A DNA stretch of 64,000 nucleotides from Clostridia bacterium (GCA_017512025.1 JAFWHH010000008.1:1-64000), one strand, 5' to 3'. Numbered from the stretch's first letter, positions 7,974 to 17,652 are shown. The notes: generated from the letters alone by a model not told the origin. Made by a program: numbers and translations.

Positions 7974-8564
7974 TTATTTTTTTAATCTACTAATTGCAAG
8001 TCCATCTCCGACTTCTAATATTTCAGTTTCAAGATTTGGATTTTCAGTAGTTTCTTTTATGTATTCTCTTAGATTTCTAACAGCTGTTCTTTGCTTATGT
8101 TTGTTATAATCGCTCATAACATATCCTTTATAAAGTATATTATCAGCAAATATTATGCCATCATCATTTAACATCCTTAATGCTTCTTTCAAGAAGAAAG
8201 GATACTTTCCTTTGGCTGCATCTATAAACACCATATCAAACTTACTATTTAATGTTGGTAATATTTCAACAGCATCACCTTCGTGAAGAATTACTTTATC
8301 AGCAACTTCTGCTCTTTTAAAATTTACTTTTGCTTCAGCAATTCTTTCTTCATCACGTTCAATTGTTTCAATAGTCCCGCCTTCAGCCAAATACTCTGTA
8401 AAACATATAGCAGAATATCCAACAGCAGCACCAATTTCTAATATTCTTTTTGGTTTATTATTGCTTAAAGTTTTCTCGATAACCTCTAATGTATCATCCA
8501 TTATAATTGGAATATGGTCTTCGAGAGCTTTTTCTTTTATTAACTTTAATTCCTCACGATTCAT
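7974..8564 (-). CDS. trmR: tRNA 5-hydroxyuridine methyltransferase (TrmR, class I SAM family)
   Basis: 196 residues of the O-methyltransferase family 3 fold. The SAM motif ILEIGAAVGYSAICF is near residues 40-54, IETIERDEER near 66-75, and the metal/SAM region DMVFIDAAKGKYP near 108-120 with DNILYKG near 140. In B. subtilis the orthologue YrrM/TrmR methylates 5-hydroxyuridine to 5-methoxyuridine at tRNA position 34. The partner that makes ho5U, a U32-family TrhP, is at 52256-53485. It is the last gene of the operon, 12 bases after the preceding unknown gene. A catechol-type O-methyltransferase role cannot be excluded, but the co-occurrence supports TrmR. Confidence 0.8.
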   Translation of the reverse strand: MNREELKLIKEKALEDHIPIIMDDTLEVIEKTLSNNKPKRILEIGAAVGYSAICFTEYLAEGGTIETIERDEERIAEAKVNFKRAEVADKVILHEGDAVEILPTLNSKFDMVFIDAAKGKYPFFLKEALRMLNDDGIIFADNILYKGYVMSDYNKHKQRTAVRNLREYIKETTENPNLETEILEVGDGLAISRLKK

Positions 8565-8576
8565 TTTTCCTCATCC

Positions 8577-9278
8577 TTATCTATCTGATGCATCCGGATC
8601 TGTTTGCTCAACAGTACTTTGTTTTTGCTTAAAACCAATTTCAGCTGCAACATTTCTCATAACTGTTCTTGTCTCTTCTCTAAGTTTGTCAAATTTTTGC
8701 TCTTCTTCAGGTAAACCATACAAATGTCTAACAACCCCTCTTACTCTGCAACGAATAGCCTTACCGCGCGACTCAAAGTCTTGCTCTTTATCAAGCTTTA
8801 ACACACTTATAATTTCTTGTGTGCTAATTCTTTTTTCTTTCATTCTCTCAGCTTCTGCTCTTACAAGAAATTCAATCATATATAGTAAGTATACTCTTTC
8901 AATTGTCTTACCTAAATTAATACCTGTAGAGTTAATTTTTGTTGTATGCTCCGGATTCTTATCAAATACTACAATTTTATTAGAAACTTCGCATACAATC
9001 TTATTCATCATTTCAACATCACACAACTCTTTAACAATAGCATACATATCTTTAGAATCAGAATTATTCTTATAATTAATCAAAGCGATTTGCTTCGTAA
9101 TCGAACTAAGTAACATTTCCTTTGTCTTTAAATCCTGAAACAACTTTGCTCTTCTCTTTGCATCTTCTTTAGCTCTATTGGCAGCAGATGCTGCTGAACT
9201 ACCAGCAATTTCTTGAACAAGTCTAATTGTATTTCTTAAATCTTTTTGAGTTGCTCTTGACTTTGGTATATGTGGCAT
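8577..9278 (-). CDS. Unrecognised basic protein in the typA-trmR operon
   Basis: 233 residues beginning MPHIPKSRATQKDLR, with GGGAGG 8 bases before the ATG. The first 60 residues are Ala/Arg/Lys-rich and helical (SSAASAANRAKEDAKRRAK), and the C-terminal part has a basic segment RCRVRGVVRHLYGLPEEEQ. I recognise no domain and see no signal peptide or membrane helix. The neighbours (27 bases after typA, 12 before trmR) and the basic character suggest a ribosome- or tRNA-related role, which is only inference. Confidence 0.65.
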   Translation of the reverse strand: MPHIPKSRATQKDLRNTIRLVQEIAGSSAASAANRAKEDAKRRAKLFQDLKTKEMLLSSITKQIALINYKNNSDSKDMYAIVKELCDVEMMNKIVCEVSNKIVVFDKNPEHTTKINSTGINLGKTIERVYLLYMIEFLVRAEAERMKEKRISTQEIISVLKLDKEQDFESRGKAIRCRVRGVVRHLYGLPEEEQKFDKLREETRTVMRNVAAEIGFKQKQSTVEQTDPDASDR

Positions 9279-9305
9279 AGGCTACACCTCCCAAAATACT
9301 AACAA

Positions 9306-11129
9306 TTAGTTAGCCATATTTCTTCTAGCTTCTCTTTCACGAGTCTTACTATCTAATATTTTCTTTCTTAATCTAATATTAAGTGGTGTTACTTCAACAA
9401 GCTCATCATCTTCAATAAACTCAATAGCTTTTTCTAGTGACATTTGAAGTGGTGGTACTAGACGAAGTGCATCATCTGAACCAGATGCTCTTGTATTTGT
9501 TAAGTGTTTTTCTTTACATACGTTGATAGCAATATCTTCATTTCTTGAGTTAATACCAACTATCATACCTTCGTATACTTCAACACCAGCACCGATTAAT
9601 AATTCTCCTCTTTCTTGAGCATTATATAATCCGTATGTGATTGATGTTCCTGCTTCGAAAGCTACTAAAACACCTCTTGTTCTTGCAGATATTTCACCTT
9701 TATATGGTTCATATCTATCAAAAACGCTGTTCATTGTTCCAACACCTTTTGTATCTGTTAAGAACTCTGTTCTGTATCCAATAAGACCTCTTGCTGGAAT
9801 GTCAAACTCAAGTTTTGTGTGACCCATTTCAGCTGGTTCCATGTTTTTCATTTCACCTTTACGTCTTCCAAGTTTTTCTATAACTGTTCCAATTGCATCA
9901 TCTGGTACATTACATACTAGTTTTTCAATTGGTTCGCATTTAACACCATCAATCTCTTTAAAGATAACCTTTGGTCTAGAAACTAATAATTCGAAACCTT
10001 CTCTTCTCATTGTTTCAATTAATACTGATAAGTGAAGCTCTCCACGTCCACATACTTCAAAGCTATCTGCAGAGTCAGTTTCTCTAACACGTAAACTTAC
10101 ATTTCTTTCAAGCTCTTTAAATAATCTATCTCTAATATGTCTTGAAGTAATAAATTTACCTTCTTTACCAGCTAAAGGTCCATCGTTAACACTAAATGTC
10201 ATAGAAACTGTTGGTTCGTCTATATCAACGAAATCAATCTTTTCTGGATGATCAAAATCACAAATTGTTTCACCAATGTTGATATCAGCAATACCTGATA
10301 ATGCAACCATATCACCAGCAGAAACTTCATCAACTTCTACTCTCTTTAATCCAACATATGTGAATAATTTAGCAATTTTACCTTGAACAACTTTGTCATC
10401 CTTCTTACATATAGAAATTGACATACCGTTTTTGATTGTTCCTCTTTCAACTCTACCTACAGCAATTCTTCCTAAATAATCATCATAGTCAATGTTTGAA
10501 ACTAACATTTGAGCTGTTCCATCCATATCACAATTTGGAGCTGAAATAGTATTGATAATTGTTTCAAATATACAATGAACATTATCTGTATCATCTTCTA
10601 AATTCATCTTAGCAATACCATTTTTAGCTGAAGCATATATAACTGGGAAGTCTAATTGCTCATCACTTGCATCAAGCTCGATAAATAACTCGATAACTTG
10701 ATCAACAACCTTTAATGGGTTTGCTCCTGGTCTATCTATTTTATTAATAACAACTATTGGTTTTAAGTTTAAAGCTAAAGCTTTCTTTAAAACTTCTCTT
10801 GTTTGAGGCATTGGTCCTTCAAAGGCATCAACTAATAGTAAAACACCATCAACTGTTTTAAGAACACGTTCAACTTCTCCACCGAAGTCAGCATGTCCTG
10901 GTGTGTCAACTATATTTATTTTTACATCATTGTACATAACAGATGTATTCTTTGAAAGGATTGTAATTCCTCTCTCTTTCTCTAAGTCGTTTGAGTCCAT
11001 TACTCTTTCTGCAACTTGTTCATTCTCTCTAAATATATGGCTTTGTCTTAATAAAGCATCAACAAGTGTTGTCTTTCCATGATCAACGTGAGCTATAATA
11101 GCTATATTTCTAATATTTTGGTTATTCAT
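9306..11129 (-). CDS. typA: Ribosome-associated translational GTPase TypA/BipA
   Basis: 607 residues, normal length for TypA. G1 is AHVDHGKTT near residues 13-21, followed by the RGITI switch, DTPGHADFGG (G3) and NKIDRP (G4). The EF-G-like domains and the TypA-specific C-terminal domain follow (ARGLIGYRTEFLTDT..GVGTMN near 455-480; CKEKHLTNTRASGSDDALRL near 540-560). TypA binds the ribosome and assists large-subunit assembly under stress or cold. GAAGGAG precedes the ATG. It sits downstream of the S1-protein gene across an 81-base gap with a hairpin. Confidence 0.96.
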   Translation of the reverse strand: MNNQNIRNIAIIAHVDHGKTTLVDALLRQSHIFRENEQVAERVMDSNDLEKERGITILSKNTSVMYNDVKINIVDTPGHADFGGEVERVLKTVDGVLLLVDAFEGPMPQTREVLKKALALNLKPIVVINKIDRPGANPLKVVDQVIELFIELDASDEQLDFPVIYASAKNGIAKMNLEDDTDNVHCIFETIINTISAPNCDMDGTAQMLVSNIDYDDYLGRIAVGRVERGTIKNGMSISICKKDDKVVQGKIAKLFTYVGLKRVEVDEVSAGDMVALSGIADINIGETICDFDHPEKIDFVDIDEPTVSMTFSVNDGPLAGKEGKFITSRHIRDRLFKELERNVSLRVRETDSADSFEVCGRGELHLSVLIETMRREGFELLVSRPKVIFKEIDGVKCEPIEKLVCNVPDDAIGTVIEKLGRRKGEMKNMEPAEMGHTKLEFDIPARGLIGYRTEFLTDTKGVGTMNSVFDRYEPYKGEISARTRGVLVAFEAGTSITYGLYNAQERGELLIGAGVEVYEGMIVGINSRNEDIAINVCKEKHLTNTRASGSDDALRLVPPLQMSLEKAIEFIEDDELVEVTPLNIRLRKKILDSKTREREARRNMAN

Positions 11130-11177
11130 TTTTTTACTCCTTCTATTATTATTTAAAACTTCTTAATCAGCTAGATA

Positions 11178-11200
11178 GCAGACAGTTTATCGCTGTCTGC
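11178..11200 (-). other. Hairpin between the S1-protein gene and typA
   Basis: GCAGACAG pairs with CTGTCTGC around TTTATCG. On the minus strand it is not followed by a T-run, so it is more likely an mRNA-stability or attenuation structure than a true terminator. Confidence 0.5.
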
Positions 11201-11210
11201 CATTCTTATA

Positions 11211-12551
11211 CTACTCTTCAGTTGTTGTTTCTTCTTCTTTTTGCTCCTCTTCTACTACATCTTCCTTAACTTCTTCAGTTTCAGTAGATTCTTCTACTGG
11301 TTCCTCTTTAACTTCTTCTGCTGCTTCTGGTACAGCTTCTTCTTTAACTTCTTCAACAGGAGCTACAGTCTTTTCAACTGTTTTTACTGTTTCTTCAGCT
11401 ACAGGAACCTCTGTATTTTCTTCAACTTTCTCCTCTACTTTTTCTTCTGGCTTTTCAGTTTCAAGTTCATCACTTGTTCCCTCAAGCTCTCTTATTGATA
11501 ATTCAATCTTTCTATTTTCTGCATCAATGCTTATAATCTTCGCATTAACTTTTTGTCCAATTTTTAATACTTCTTCAGGTTTAGTAATTCTCTTCTCACA
11601 AATTTGAGAAATGTGAATTAAACCTTCGATTCCTTTATCTATTTTAGCAAATGCTCCAAATGGTGCTAAGTTAGAGATCTTAACTGTAATAACATCTGCA
11701 ACATTATATTTTTCTTCTACTTTACTCCATGGGTCTGGACCTTTTTTATCGTATACAAGTTTGATTCTCTTATTCTCTTTATCAAGCTCTTTTACGCTAA
11801 CCTTAATTTCTTGACCAACTTTTAATATATCTTTTGGTTTCTTGTCTCTTTCCCATGTCATTTCAGAAATATGAAGTAATCCTTGAACAATACCTTGAAT
11901 ATCAACAAAAGCTCCATATTCACTTAAGCTTGTTACTATTCCAGTATATTGCTTTCCAACTTCTATAGCATCCCAGAATTCTTTTTGTTTAGCTTCTTTT
12001 TCTGCATCAAGTATTGCTCTTGCAGAACCGATTATTCTATTTGTTTCTGGATTGTATTCGATTACTTTAAACTTAATTTCTTTTCCTTTATATGTATGTG
12101 GATCTTCTGATCTTGGAATTCCAGAAAGTGATAATGGAATAAATATTCTTATTGTATTAAAGTTAACAATTAATCCTTTATCATTAACATCTGCTATTAT
12201 TGATTTAAATACTGTATCGTTATTAACCTTACTTTCAAATTCTTTAACATCAATTTCTTTTCTGGCTTTATTGTATGATAATAATACATTTCCTAAACCA
12301 TCATTTAATCTTACAACTACAGCTGTAATTCTATCTCCTATTTTGAATTTTGACTTAACTGTTTCACCAGCGTTTAATACATATTCGTTTGCAGGAATTA
12401 TACCATCTGCTTTGTAACCAATATCTATAAACACTTCGTCTTTTGGTGTTATTTCAATTACTGTTCCTGTAACTGTTTGACCAACTTTAATCTCTTTTAA
12501 AGTTTGATTTAATAATTCTTCAAATGTAACATTATCATTCATTTTTTCCAT
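11211..12551 (-). CDS. S1-domain RNA-binding protein (ribosomal protein S1 homologue)
   Basis: 446 residues with four S1 (OB-fold) repeats: VTGTVIEITPKDEVFIDIGY (about 20-40), FKSIIADVNDKGLIVNF (about 115-131), YTGIVTSLSEYGAFVDIQG (about 200-220) and ITVKISNLAPFGAFAKID (about 285-305). The last 95 residues are an acidic low-complexity tail of Glu, Val and Thr. It binds mRNA and may help translation initiation; Firmicutes S1 homologues are shorter than the six-repeat E. coli S1. It follows the Cmk-PlsC gene, the same neighbourhood as the cmk-plsC-ypfD genes of B. subtilis. Confidence 0.9.
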   Translation of the reverse strand: MEKMNDNVTFEELLNQTLKEIKVGQTVTGTVIEITPKDEVFIDIGYKADGIIPANEYVLNAGETVKSKFKIGDRITAVVVRLNDGLGNVLLSYNKARKEIDVKEFESKVNNDTVFKSIIADVNDKGLIVNFNTIRIFIPLSLSGIPRSEDPHTYKGKEIKFKVIEYNPETNRIIGSARAILDAEKEAKQKEFWDAIEVGKQYTGIVTSLSEYGAFVDIQGIVQGLLHISEMTWERDKKPKDILKVGQEIKVSVKELDKENKRIKLVYDKKGPDPWSKVEEKYNVADVITVKISNLAPFGAFAKIDKGIEGLIHISQICEKRITKPEEVLKIGQKVNAKIISIDAENRKIELSIRELEGTSDELETEKPEEKVEEKVEENTEVPVAEETVKTVEKTVAPVEEVKEEAVPEAAEEVKEEPVEESTETEEVKEDVVEEEQKEEETTTEE

Positions 12552-12589
12552 AACTTTTTTACCTACCTCACATGTTTTTAAATTATATA

Positions 12590-13897
12590 TTATTTGCTCT
12601 CATTTGTCAACTTAACAATATTGTCCATAATAATATCTGTTACTTTGTCTAAGGCATCTTTATCTTTCTCTTTTCCATAGTATTCAGAAAAGTCAAGTGG
12701 CTCTCCATAAACTAGTCTTACTTTAGTAAATGGTTTAAATGAACCTTGTATTCCTAAAGGAATTACTTTAACACCAGATTTAAGTGCAAAGAACGCTGCT
12801 CCATTCTTAGCTTTCATGTTCTTTTCCATTCCTTTTCTTGTCCCCTCAGGGAATATACCAAGTATATCTCCGTTCTTTAGACCTTTGATAATTCTCTTCA
12901 TTGCTTCAATATCATTTTTATCTCTATCGATTGGAATCGTATCGGCTGACTTTAATGCCCAAGCAAACCACTTATTTTTAAACATAGAATGTTTGCAAAC
13001 AAATCTTACTTTTCTTTTATTTGAACATACTACAGCTAATGCATCTAGCATATTAATATGATTTGCACATATTATATATGCTCCCTCTTTTGGAACTCTT
13101 TCCTTGTGTACAGATTTGATTCTATACACTGGTATATATAAGAATATCATCATAAACTTTTTAACTAAGTGTAATTGAAATGTTTTAAACCATGAATCTG
13201 GAGTTTCTTTATACACCTTTTCATTAATCTTTATTTCTTTTTTTTTTTCATTTATTATTTTAACAATTTTATCAACAACTTGGTCTATTGTTAAATCACT
13301 AGAATCAACATATATAGCATCTTCGGATCTAACTAGAGCTCCAAATTCTTTATGCATATCGTTGTAATCACGTGTCTTTATGCTTTCTAATATTTCTTCA
13401 TATGATGATTCAATGCCACTTTCTTGATTTTGTTTAAATCTTCTTTTAGCTCTTTCTTCAACACTTGCATCAAGATATATTTTTACATCAGCATTTGGAA
13501 ATACCACTGTTGTAATATCTCTTCCTTCCATAATTATATCTTTATCCTTTGCAATTTTTCTTTGCATTTCAACAAGCTTAATTCTAACTTCCTTAATTGA
13601 AGATGTATAAGATACATTATTTGTTACTTCTACACTTCTTATTTCACTTGTTACATCATCACCATTTAAGAATACTTTTTGTTTTTCCTCATCAAGTACT
13701 ATATCAATATCATCAAGTGTACTAATAACTCCTTCTGAATCCTTTGGGTCAATTCCCTTTCTTAGGGCGTTTAATGTAACACATCTGTACATAGCTCCTG
13801 TATCAATAGAGCTTAAATTCATCTTCTCTGCTATTATTTTTGTAATACTTCCTTTACCGCTTCCAGCAGGTCCATCAATCGCAACAATAAATGACAT
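12590..13897 (-). CDS. cmk: Cytidylate kinase fused to a PlsC-type acyltransferase
   Basis: 435 residues. Residues 1-220 are Cmk, which phosphorylates CMP/dCMP: Walker A GPAGSGKG near 9-16, DTGAMYR near 32-38, GRDITT near 120. Residues about 235-435 are 1-acyl-sn-glycerol-3-phosphate acyltransferase: the catalytic CANHINMLD (H-x4-D type), then the FPEGTR block and IPLGIQGS. A hydrophobic stretch LVKKFMMIFLYIPVY precedes the acyltransferase and may bring it to the membrane. Cmk and plsC are separate adjacent genes in several Firmicutes; here one frame runs through both without interruption. It starts 12 bases after the P-loop/Asp23-like gene. Confidence 0.92.
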   Translation of the reverse strand: MSFIVAIDGPAGSGKGSITKIIAEKMNLSSIDTGAMYRCVTLNALRKGIDPKDSEGVISTLDDIDIVLDEEKQKVFLNGDDVTSEIRSVEVTNNVSYTSSIKEVRIKLVEMQRKIAKDKDIIMEGRDITTVVFPNADVKIYLDASVEERAKRRFKQNQESGIESSYEEILESIKTRDYNDMHKEFGALVRSEDAIYVDSSDLTIDQVVDKIVKIINEKKKEIKINEKVYKETPDSWFKTFQLHLVKKFMMIFLYIPVYRIKSVHKERVPKEGAYIICANHINMLDALAVVCSNKRKVRFVCKHSMFKNKWFAWALKSADTIPIDRDKNDIEAMKRIIKGLKNGDILGIFPEGTRKGMEKNMKAKNGAAFFALKSGVKVIPLGIQGSFKPFTKVRLVYGEPLDFSEYYGKEKDKDALDKVTDIIMDNIVKLTNESK

Positions 13898-13909
13898 ATT
13901 TCTTTCCTC

Positions 13910-14767
13910 CTAATCTGTTAATTCAATATCTGTACCATCAACTCTAACTGCTCTAACATAAACTTCTACTTTTTGAACATTCATTGATGTAAGTTTTTCA
14001 ACTTCTTTTTTTACTTTTGCTTGGAATTTATTAATAGTATCTGGAATACTGCAGCCATACATTACAACTGCTTCCATATAAATATAAATTCCCTCACCAT
14101 ACTTATCTATTCTAATTCTTGATAGCTTTGCAATATTATGCTCTTTATCTCTTTTTAGTAATACTCTTATTATTTGTCTAAAGACTGTATCTGATATAGT
14201 AAAGTTTCCTATATAGCTAAAGGTTGGTCTAATGATAGATTTCTCTGCTATATATGGATCGTTACCACTACCTTTTGATTTAAATATTTGAAGTGGATCT
14301 AATAAGAATCCAGAAAAGTCTTTCTTTATTTCAAATGTTGGTACCGGAATTACATGTTTTCCTTCATGTACTCTCATTCTTCTAGCTTTTTGCATTTCTT
14401 CTTCAGTAGCAACTTCATTTATATATATTGTTTTACTTATTTTAGGTAATTGAAGATTTTCCACAATTTTTTCAACCATACCATCGGATGTACCAAGAAT
14501 TAATACAGCTTCTGGTTTTAGTCTTTCAAAAGCATCCCAAATAACTTTCTTTTCTGCTTCATTATTAAATAAAGCATGTTTTATAGTTTCAATCTTTGTA
14601 GGAGCTTTCTTAGCAGATGTTCCTGCAACAACTTCATTATCATCTATTAATAAACCATCATCAATAATGTATTTAATATTATTTTCTCCAGCAACTAATT
14701 GAGCTCTATAGCTTTTGCCTGTACCAGATGGACCAACAAATGCATATACTCTCATATTATCAAACAT
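13910..14767 (-). CDS. P-loop NTPase with C-terminal Asp23/Gls24-like domain
   Basis: 285 residues. Walker A is GPSGTGKS near residues 12-19, followed by DDGLLIDDNEV and a possible Walker B in EAVLILGTSDG near 86-96. The C-terminal 90 residues (LSRIRIDKYGEGIYIYMEAV, then INKFQAKVKKEVEKL and VEVYVRAV) match the alpha/beta pattern of the Asp23/Gls24 envelope-stress family. The function of this combination is not known to me. It is first in the operon with cmk-plsC, the S1 gene, typA, the unknown and trmR; GGAGG lies 9 bases before the ATG and a TATAAT -10 is at 14799-14804. Confidence 0.75.
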   Translation of the reverse strand: MFDNMRVYAFVGPSGTGKSYRAQLVAGENNIKYIIDDGLLIDDNEVVAGTSAKKAPTKIETIKHALFNNEAEKKVIWDAFERLKPEAVLILGTSDGMVEKIVENLQLPKISKTIYINEVATEEEMQKARRMRVHEGKHVIPVPTFEIKKDFSGFLLDPLQIFKSKGSGNDPYIAEKSIIRPTFSYIGNFTISDTVFRQIIRVLLKRDKEHNIAKLSRIRIDKYGEGIYIYMEAVVMYGCSIPDTINKFQAKVKKEVEKLTSMNVQKVEVYVRAVRVDGTDIELTD

Positions 14768-14877
14768 ATTTGCTTTCCTCCCAAAAACATTTGTATGTAT
14801 TATAACATTATTAGTATTAAAGAAAAAGGGGCTGCATACATTTTTTTGTATTTTTTTGCACCAAATTAATACAAAAT

Positions 14878-14914
14878 AGACAAGTATATGACTTATTATG
14901 CATATACTTGTCTA
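14878..14914 (-). terminator. Terminator-like hairpin after the MATE fusion gene
   Basis: AGACAAGTATATG pairs perfectly with CATATACTTGTCT around a 10-base loop; TATTTTGT follows on the minus strand. Confidence 0.7.
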
Positions 14915-14918
14915 CACA

Positions 14919-16910
14919 TTATTTACTCATTATAAAATTACATATTAAATCAGCAGATTTCTCTACTCCTAAAGTATCACTATTTATACACATATCATAA
15001 TTCCCAGTTTCTCCCCATTTTTTTCCAGTGTAATGTTTATAGTGATTTGCTCTCATTTTATCTGTATTCTTTATTATCTTCTCAGCTTCTTTTCTATCTA
15101 TACCATATCTATCAACAGCTCTATTAATTCTATTTTCCATATCACTATAGATAAATACATTTATAACATTTTCATTGTCTTTTAATATAAAGTCTGAACA
15201 TCTACCAATAATTACACAAGACTCTTTTTCTGCAAGCTCTTTAATTAACTCAGATTCCTTTACAAATAGTTCATCGGAATTTGATAAATTGAAATAGTAT
15301 CCATTATTTAAAGCATCTATACTATTTCTCTTTTGCTCATTGTTTTCAATATATTCTTCTGATAATCCTGTTTGTTTTGAAAGCTCAGTTACTAAATCTT
15401 TATCATAAAATTTAATTCCAAGTCTGTCTGCAATAAGTCTACCAACATATCTACCACCAGAGCCATATTCTCTTGCTATTGTAATTACTGTATGTTTTGA
15501 AAGTTTATTATCAGTACTTGTATCATCAACCAACAAATTCTTATCAATAGCGTTCTTCTTTCCAAGAGCTTTAATTTCAGCAATTAATAATATTGATGAA
15601 ATAACAAAAGCTAAAGCATCTGCCACTGGACCGGCGTATAGAACACCTTTAATTCCAAATACTTTTCCAAGTATAACCATTGCTGGAATCAAGAATGCGA
15701 TTTGTCTTGATAAAGATAAGATAACGCTCTTTATGCTTTTACCAATAGCTTGGAAGAATATTCCTGATGGAATTTGGATTCCATTAAATATACAAAGCAT
15801 TAGATATATTCTAAATGACATACATGCAAATTTAATATATTCTTCACTACCACTACCAAATGCAGCAATTAATTTTTCTGGTATTAATTGGAATAACGCA
15901 AATGCGATAGTACTTATAATTAAGCTTATTCCAAGTACATATTTTAAAGTCTTCTTAACTCTATCATAATTTTCTGCACCATAGTTAAATCCAATTATTG
16001 GTTGAGATCCAGCAGCAATACCAATTATGATACTATTTAAGATTTGACTTATCTTCATTACAATTCCAAGTACAGTAATTGGAATCTCTGCACCAAACTC
16101 TGATTCTGCTCCATACATACTTAATAAGTTGTTTTCAAAAGCCATTAATACAACAAAACTCATCTCTGTAATAAAGCTACTAATACCGAGTCCTGCAACA
16201 TTTTTCATTGTACTAAGTTTTAATTTGAAAATGCTCTTTGTACATTTAATAGACTTAAACTTTCTCATATAAGCAATATTAAATACGGCTGTAATTATTT
16301 GGCTTGTAATTGTTGCTATAGCTGCACCTTTTATTCCCATATTTAATGGATACATTAGTATGTAATCTAGAATAATGTTTAGAATTGCTCCAGATACCAT
16401 AGTAATCATTGCATATTTTGGACTACCATCAGCTCTAATTATTGAGTTTAATGTTGTTCCTACAATCATAAAAGGAACTCCAATTACAATTATATATCCA
16501 TAAGTTAATGCATATGGCTCAAGAACTGGTGTACTACCAAATAACTTTATTATTTGTGGCAAAAATACTAAACCAACTACACAAAGAATAATTGATGAAA
16601 TAATAGAAAGTGTTATACCATTTCCAACACCCTTACTTGCTTCATCAGGTTTCTTTTGCCCTAGTTTTAAACTTAAGAACGCAGAGCTACCATCACCAAA
16701 CATTAAAGCAATCGCTAAACAAATAATAACAATTGGAAATATTATATTTGTTGCTCCATTTCCCAAGTAACCTACTCTTTGACCTATAAAAATTTGATCA
16801 ACTATATTATAAAGTGAGTTAACAAGTAAAGATAAAATACATGGTACTGAAAACTTTCTTATTAACTTACCTATTTTTTCTTTTCCTAAAATATTCTCTT
16901 CCGGATTCAT
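14919..16910 (-). CDS. MATE-family efflux transporter fused to a cytidylate-kinase-like domain
   Basis: 663 residues from the ATG at 16908-16910, which has AGAGG 6 bases upstream; an ATG at 16949 would add 13 residues without a good ribosome binding site. Residues about 1-450 are a 12-helix MATE antiporter (NSLYNIVDQIFIGQRVG near the N-terminus, ADGSPKYAMI mid-protein). After a short linker, the last 200 residues form a cytidylate-kinase-like P-loop domain (TIAREYGSGGRYVGRLIA, FYDKDLV, VIIGRCSDFIL). MATE proteins export cations or drugs using Na+ or H+; the kinase-like domain has no assigned substrate. An inverted repeat AGCAATAC/GTATTGCT lies in the 5' region (16946-16966). Confidence 0.88.
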   Translation of the reverse strand: MNPEENILGKEKIGKLIRKFSVPCILSLLVNSLYNIVDQIFIGQRVGYLGNGATNIIFPIVIICLAIALMFGDGSSAFLSLKLGQKKPDEASKGVGNGITLSIISSIILCVVGLVFLPQIIKLFGSTPVLEPYALTYGYIIVIGVPFMIVGTTLNSIIRADGSPKYAMITMVSGAILNIILDYILMYPLNMGIKGAAIATITSQIITAVFNIAYMRKFKSIKCTKSIFKLKLSTMKNVAGLGISSFITEMSFVVLMAFENNLLSMYGAESEFGAEIPITVLGIVMKISQILNSIIIGIAAGSQPIIGFNYGAENYDRVKKTLKYVLGISLIISTIAFALFQLIPEKLIAAFGSGSEEYIKFACMSFRIYLMLCIFNGIQIPSGIFFQAIGKSIKSVILSLSRQIAFLIPAMVILGKVFGIKGVLYAGPVADALAFVISSILLIAEIKALGKKNAIDKNLLVDDTSTDNKLSKHTVITIAREYGSGGRYVGRLIADRLGIKFYDKDLVTELSKQTGLSEEYIENNEQKRNSIDALNNGYYFNLSNSDELFVKESELIKELAEKESCVIIGRCSDFILKDNENVINVFIYSDMENRINRAVDRYGIDRKEAEKIIKNTDKMRANHYKHYTGKKWGETGNYDMCINSDTLGVEKSADLICNFIMSK

Positions 16911-17023
16911 TTCTAACCTCTTTTCTTTTTTAGCAAAAATATAAAGCAATACTTAACGTATTGCTCTTAAATAGCTTTTCTATTATAACACATAATAAAA
17001 TGCATTTCAAATAAAAATTAAAC

Positions 17024-17455
17024 TTATACTCCAACATATCCGTTTAATTGTATTTGATTTTCCATTGAAGCTCTAACCTCTTCTTCAGATGGTTTACTTT
17101 CAATCGTTTTATATAATACATCATCACTTGACATTGTCATATTTAAACAATCACGAACAACAACATCATAGTGCTTTATTTGATTCACCTGATTAAATAG
17201 TTTAACAATTATATTGTTTTGAATTTCTTCTCTACAATCTTCAAGCTTAACAATTAAATCGTCAATACAAAGATAATTATTTTCTCTCTTTACTCTCCCC
17301 ATTCCAACAAGGCGCTCACCATTATAAACACTAACACATGCAATAGTATTTTCTAGCTCTGAAGCTAACTCAGAAACATCTATGTCTTCATATACTGTTC
17401 TTAATAAATCATAATAATCAACCTTGTTTGGTAAGTTGTTTGTATATTCTATCAT
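17024..17455 (-). CDS. GNAT-like N-acetyltransferase, divergent
   Basis: 143 residues. The N-terminus (NLPNKVDYYDLLRTVYEDID) and the central LVGMGRVKRENNYLCIDDLIVK follow the beta-strand order of small GNAT enzymes, and REEIQNNIIVKLFNQV sits where helix alpha-3 follows the acetyl-CoA loop. The usual R/Q-x-x-G-x-G/A loop is not clear, so the enzyme may be degenerate. Substrate unknown. It stands alone between the MATE gene and the ATPase. Confidence 0.55.
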   Translation of the reverse strand: MIEYTNNLPNKVDYYDLLRTVYEDIDVSELASELENTIACVSVYNGERLVGMGRVKRENNYLCIDDLIVKLEDCREEIQNNIIVKLFNQVNQIKHYDVVVRDCLNMTMSSDDVLYKTIESKPSEEEVRASMENQIQLNGYVGV

Positions 17456-17580
17456 TGCTAATAATCACCCTTCTTCATTTGTAATATTTACCTGTTATAT
17501 TTATATATATTAAACCTTTTTTATTTCTTTGTCACCATTTTTCGAAAAAATTCACAAAAAATTTGCAAAAGAAAAAATAG

Positions 17581-17616
17581 AGCCTGAAAAGCAATATATT
17601 AACTGCATTTCAGGCT
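17581..17616 (-). terminator. Terminator of the P-type ATPase gene
   Basis: AGCCTGAAA pairs with TTTCAGGCT, with inner GCA/TGC pairs, then TATTTTTTC on the minus strand. Confidence 0.8.
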
Positions 17617-17652
17617 TCACTTTATAAAAAAATATTTTACTTTTATTATAAA

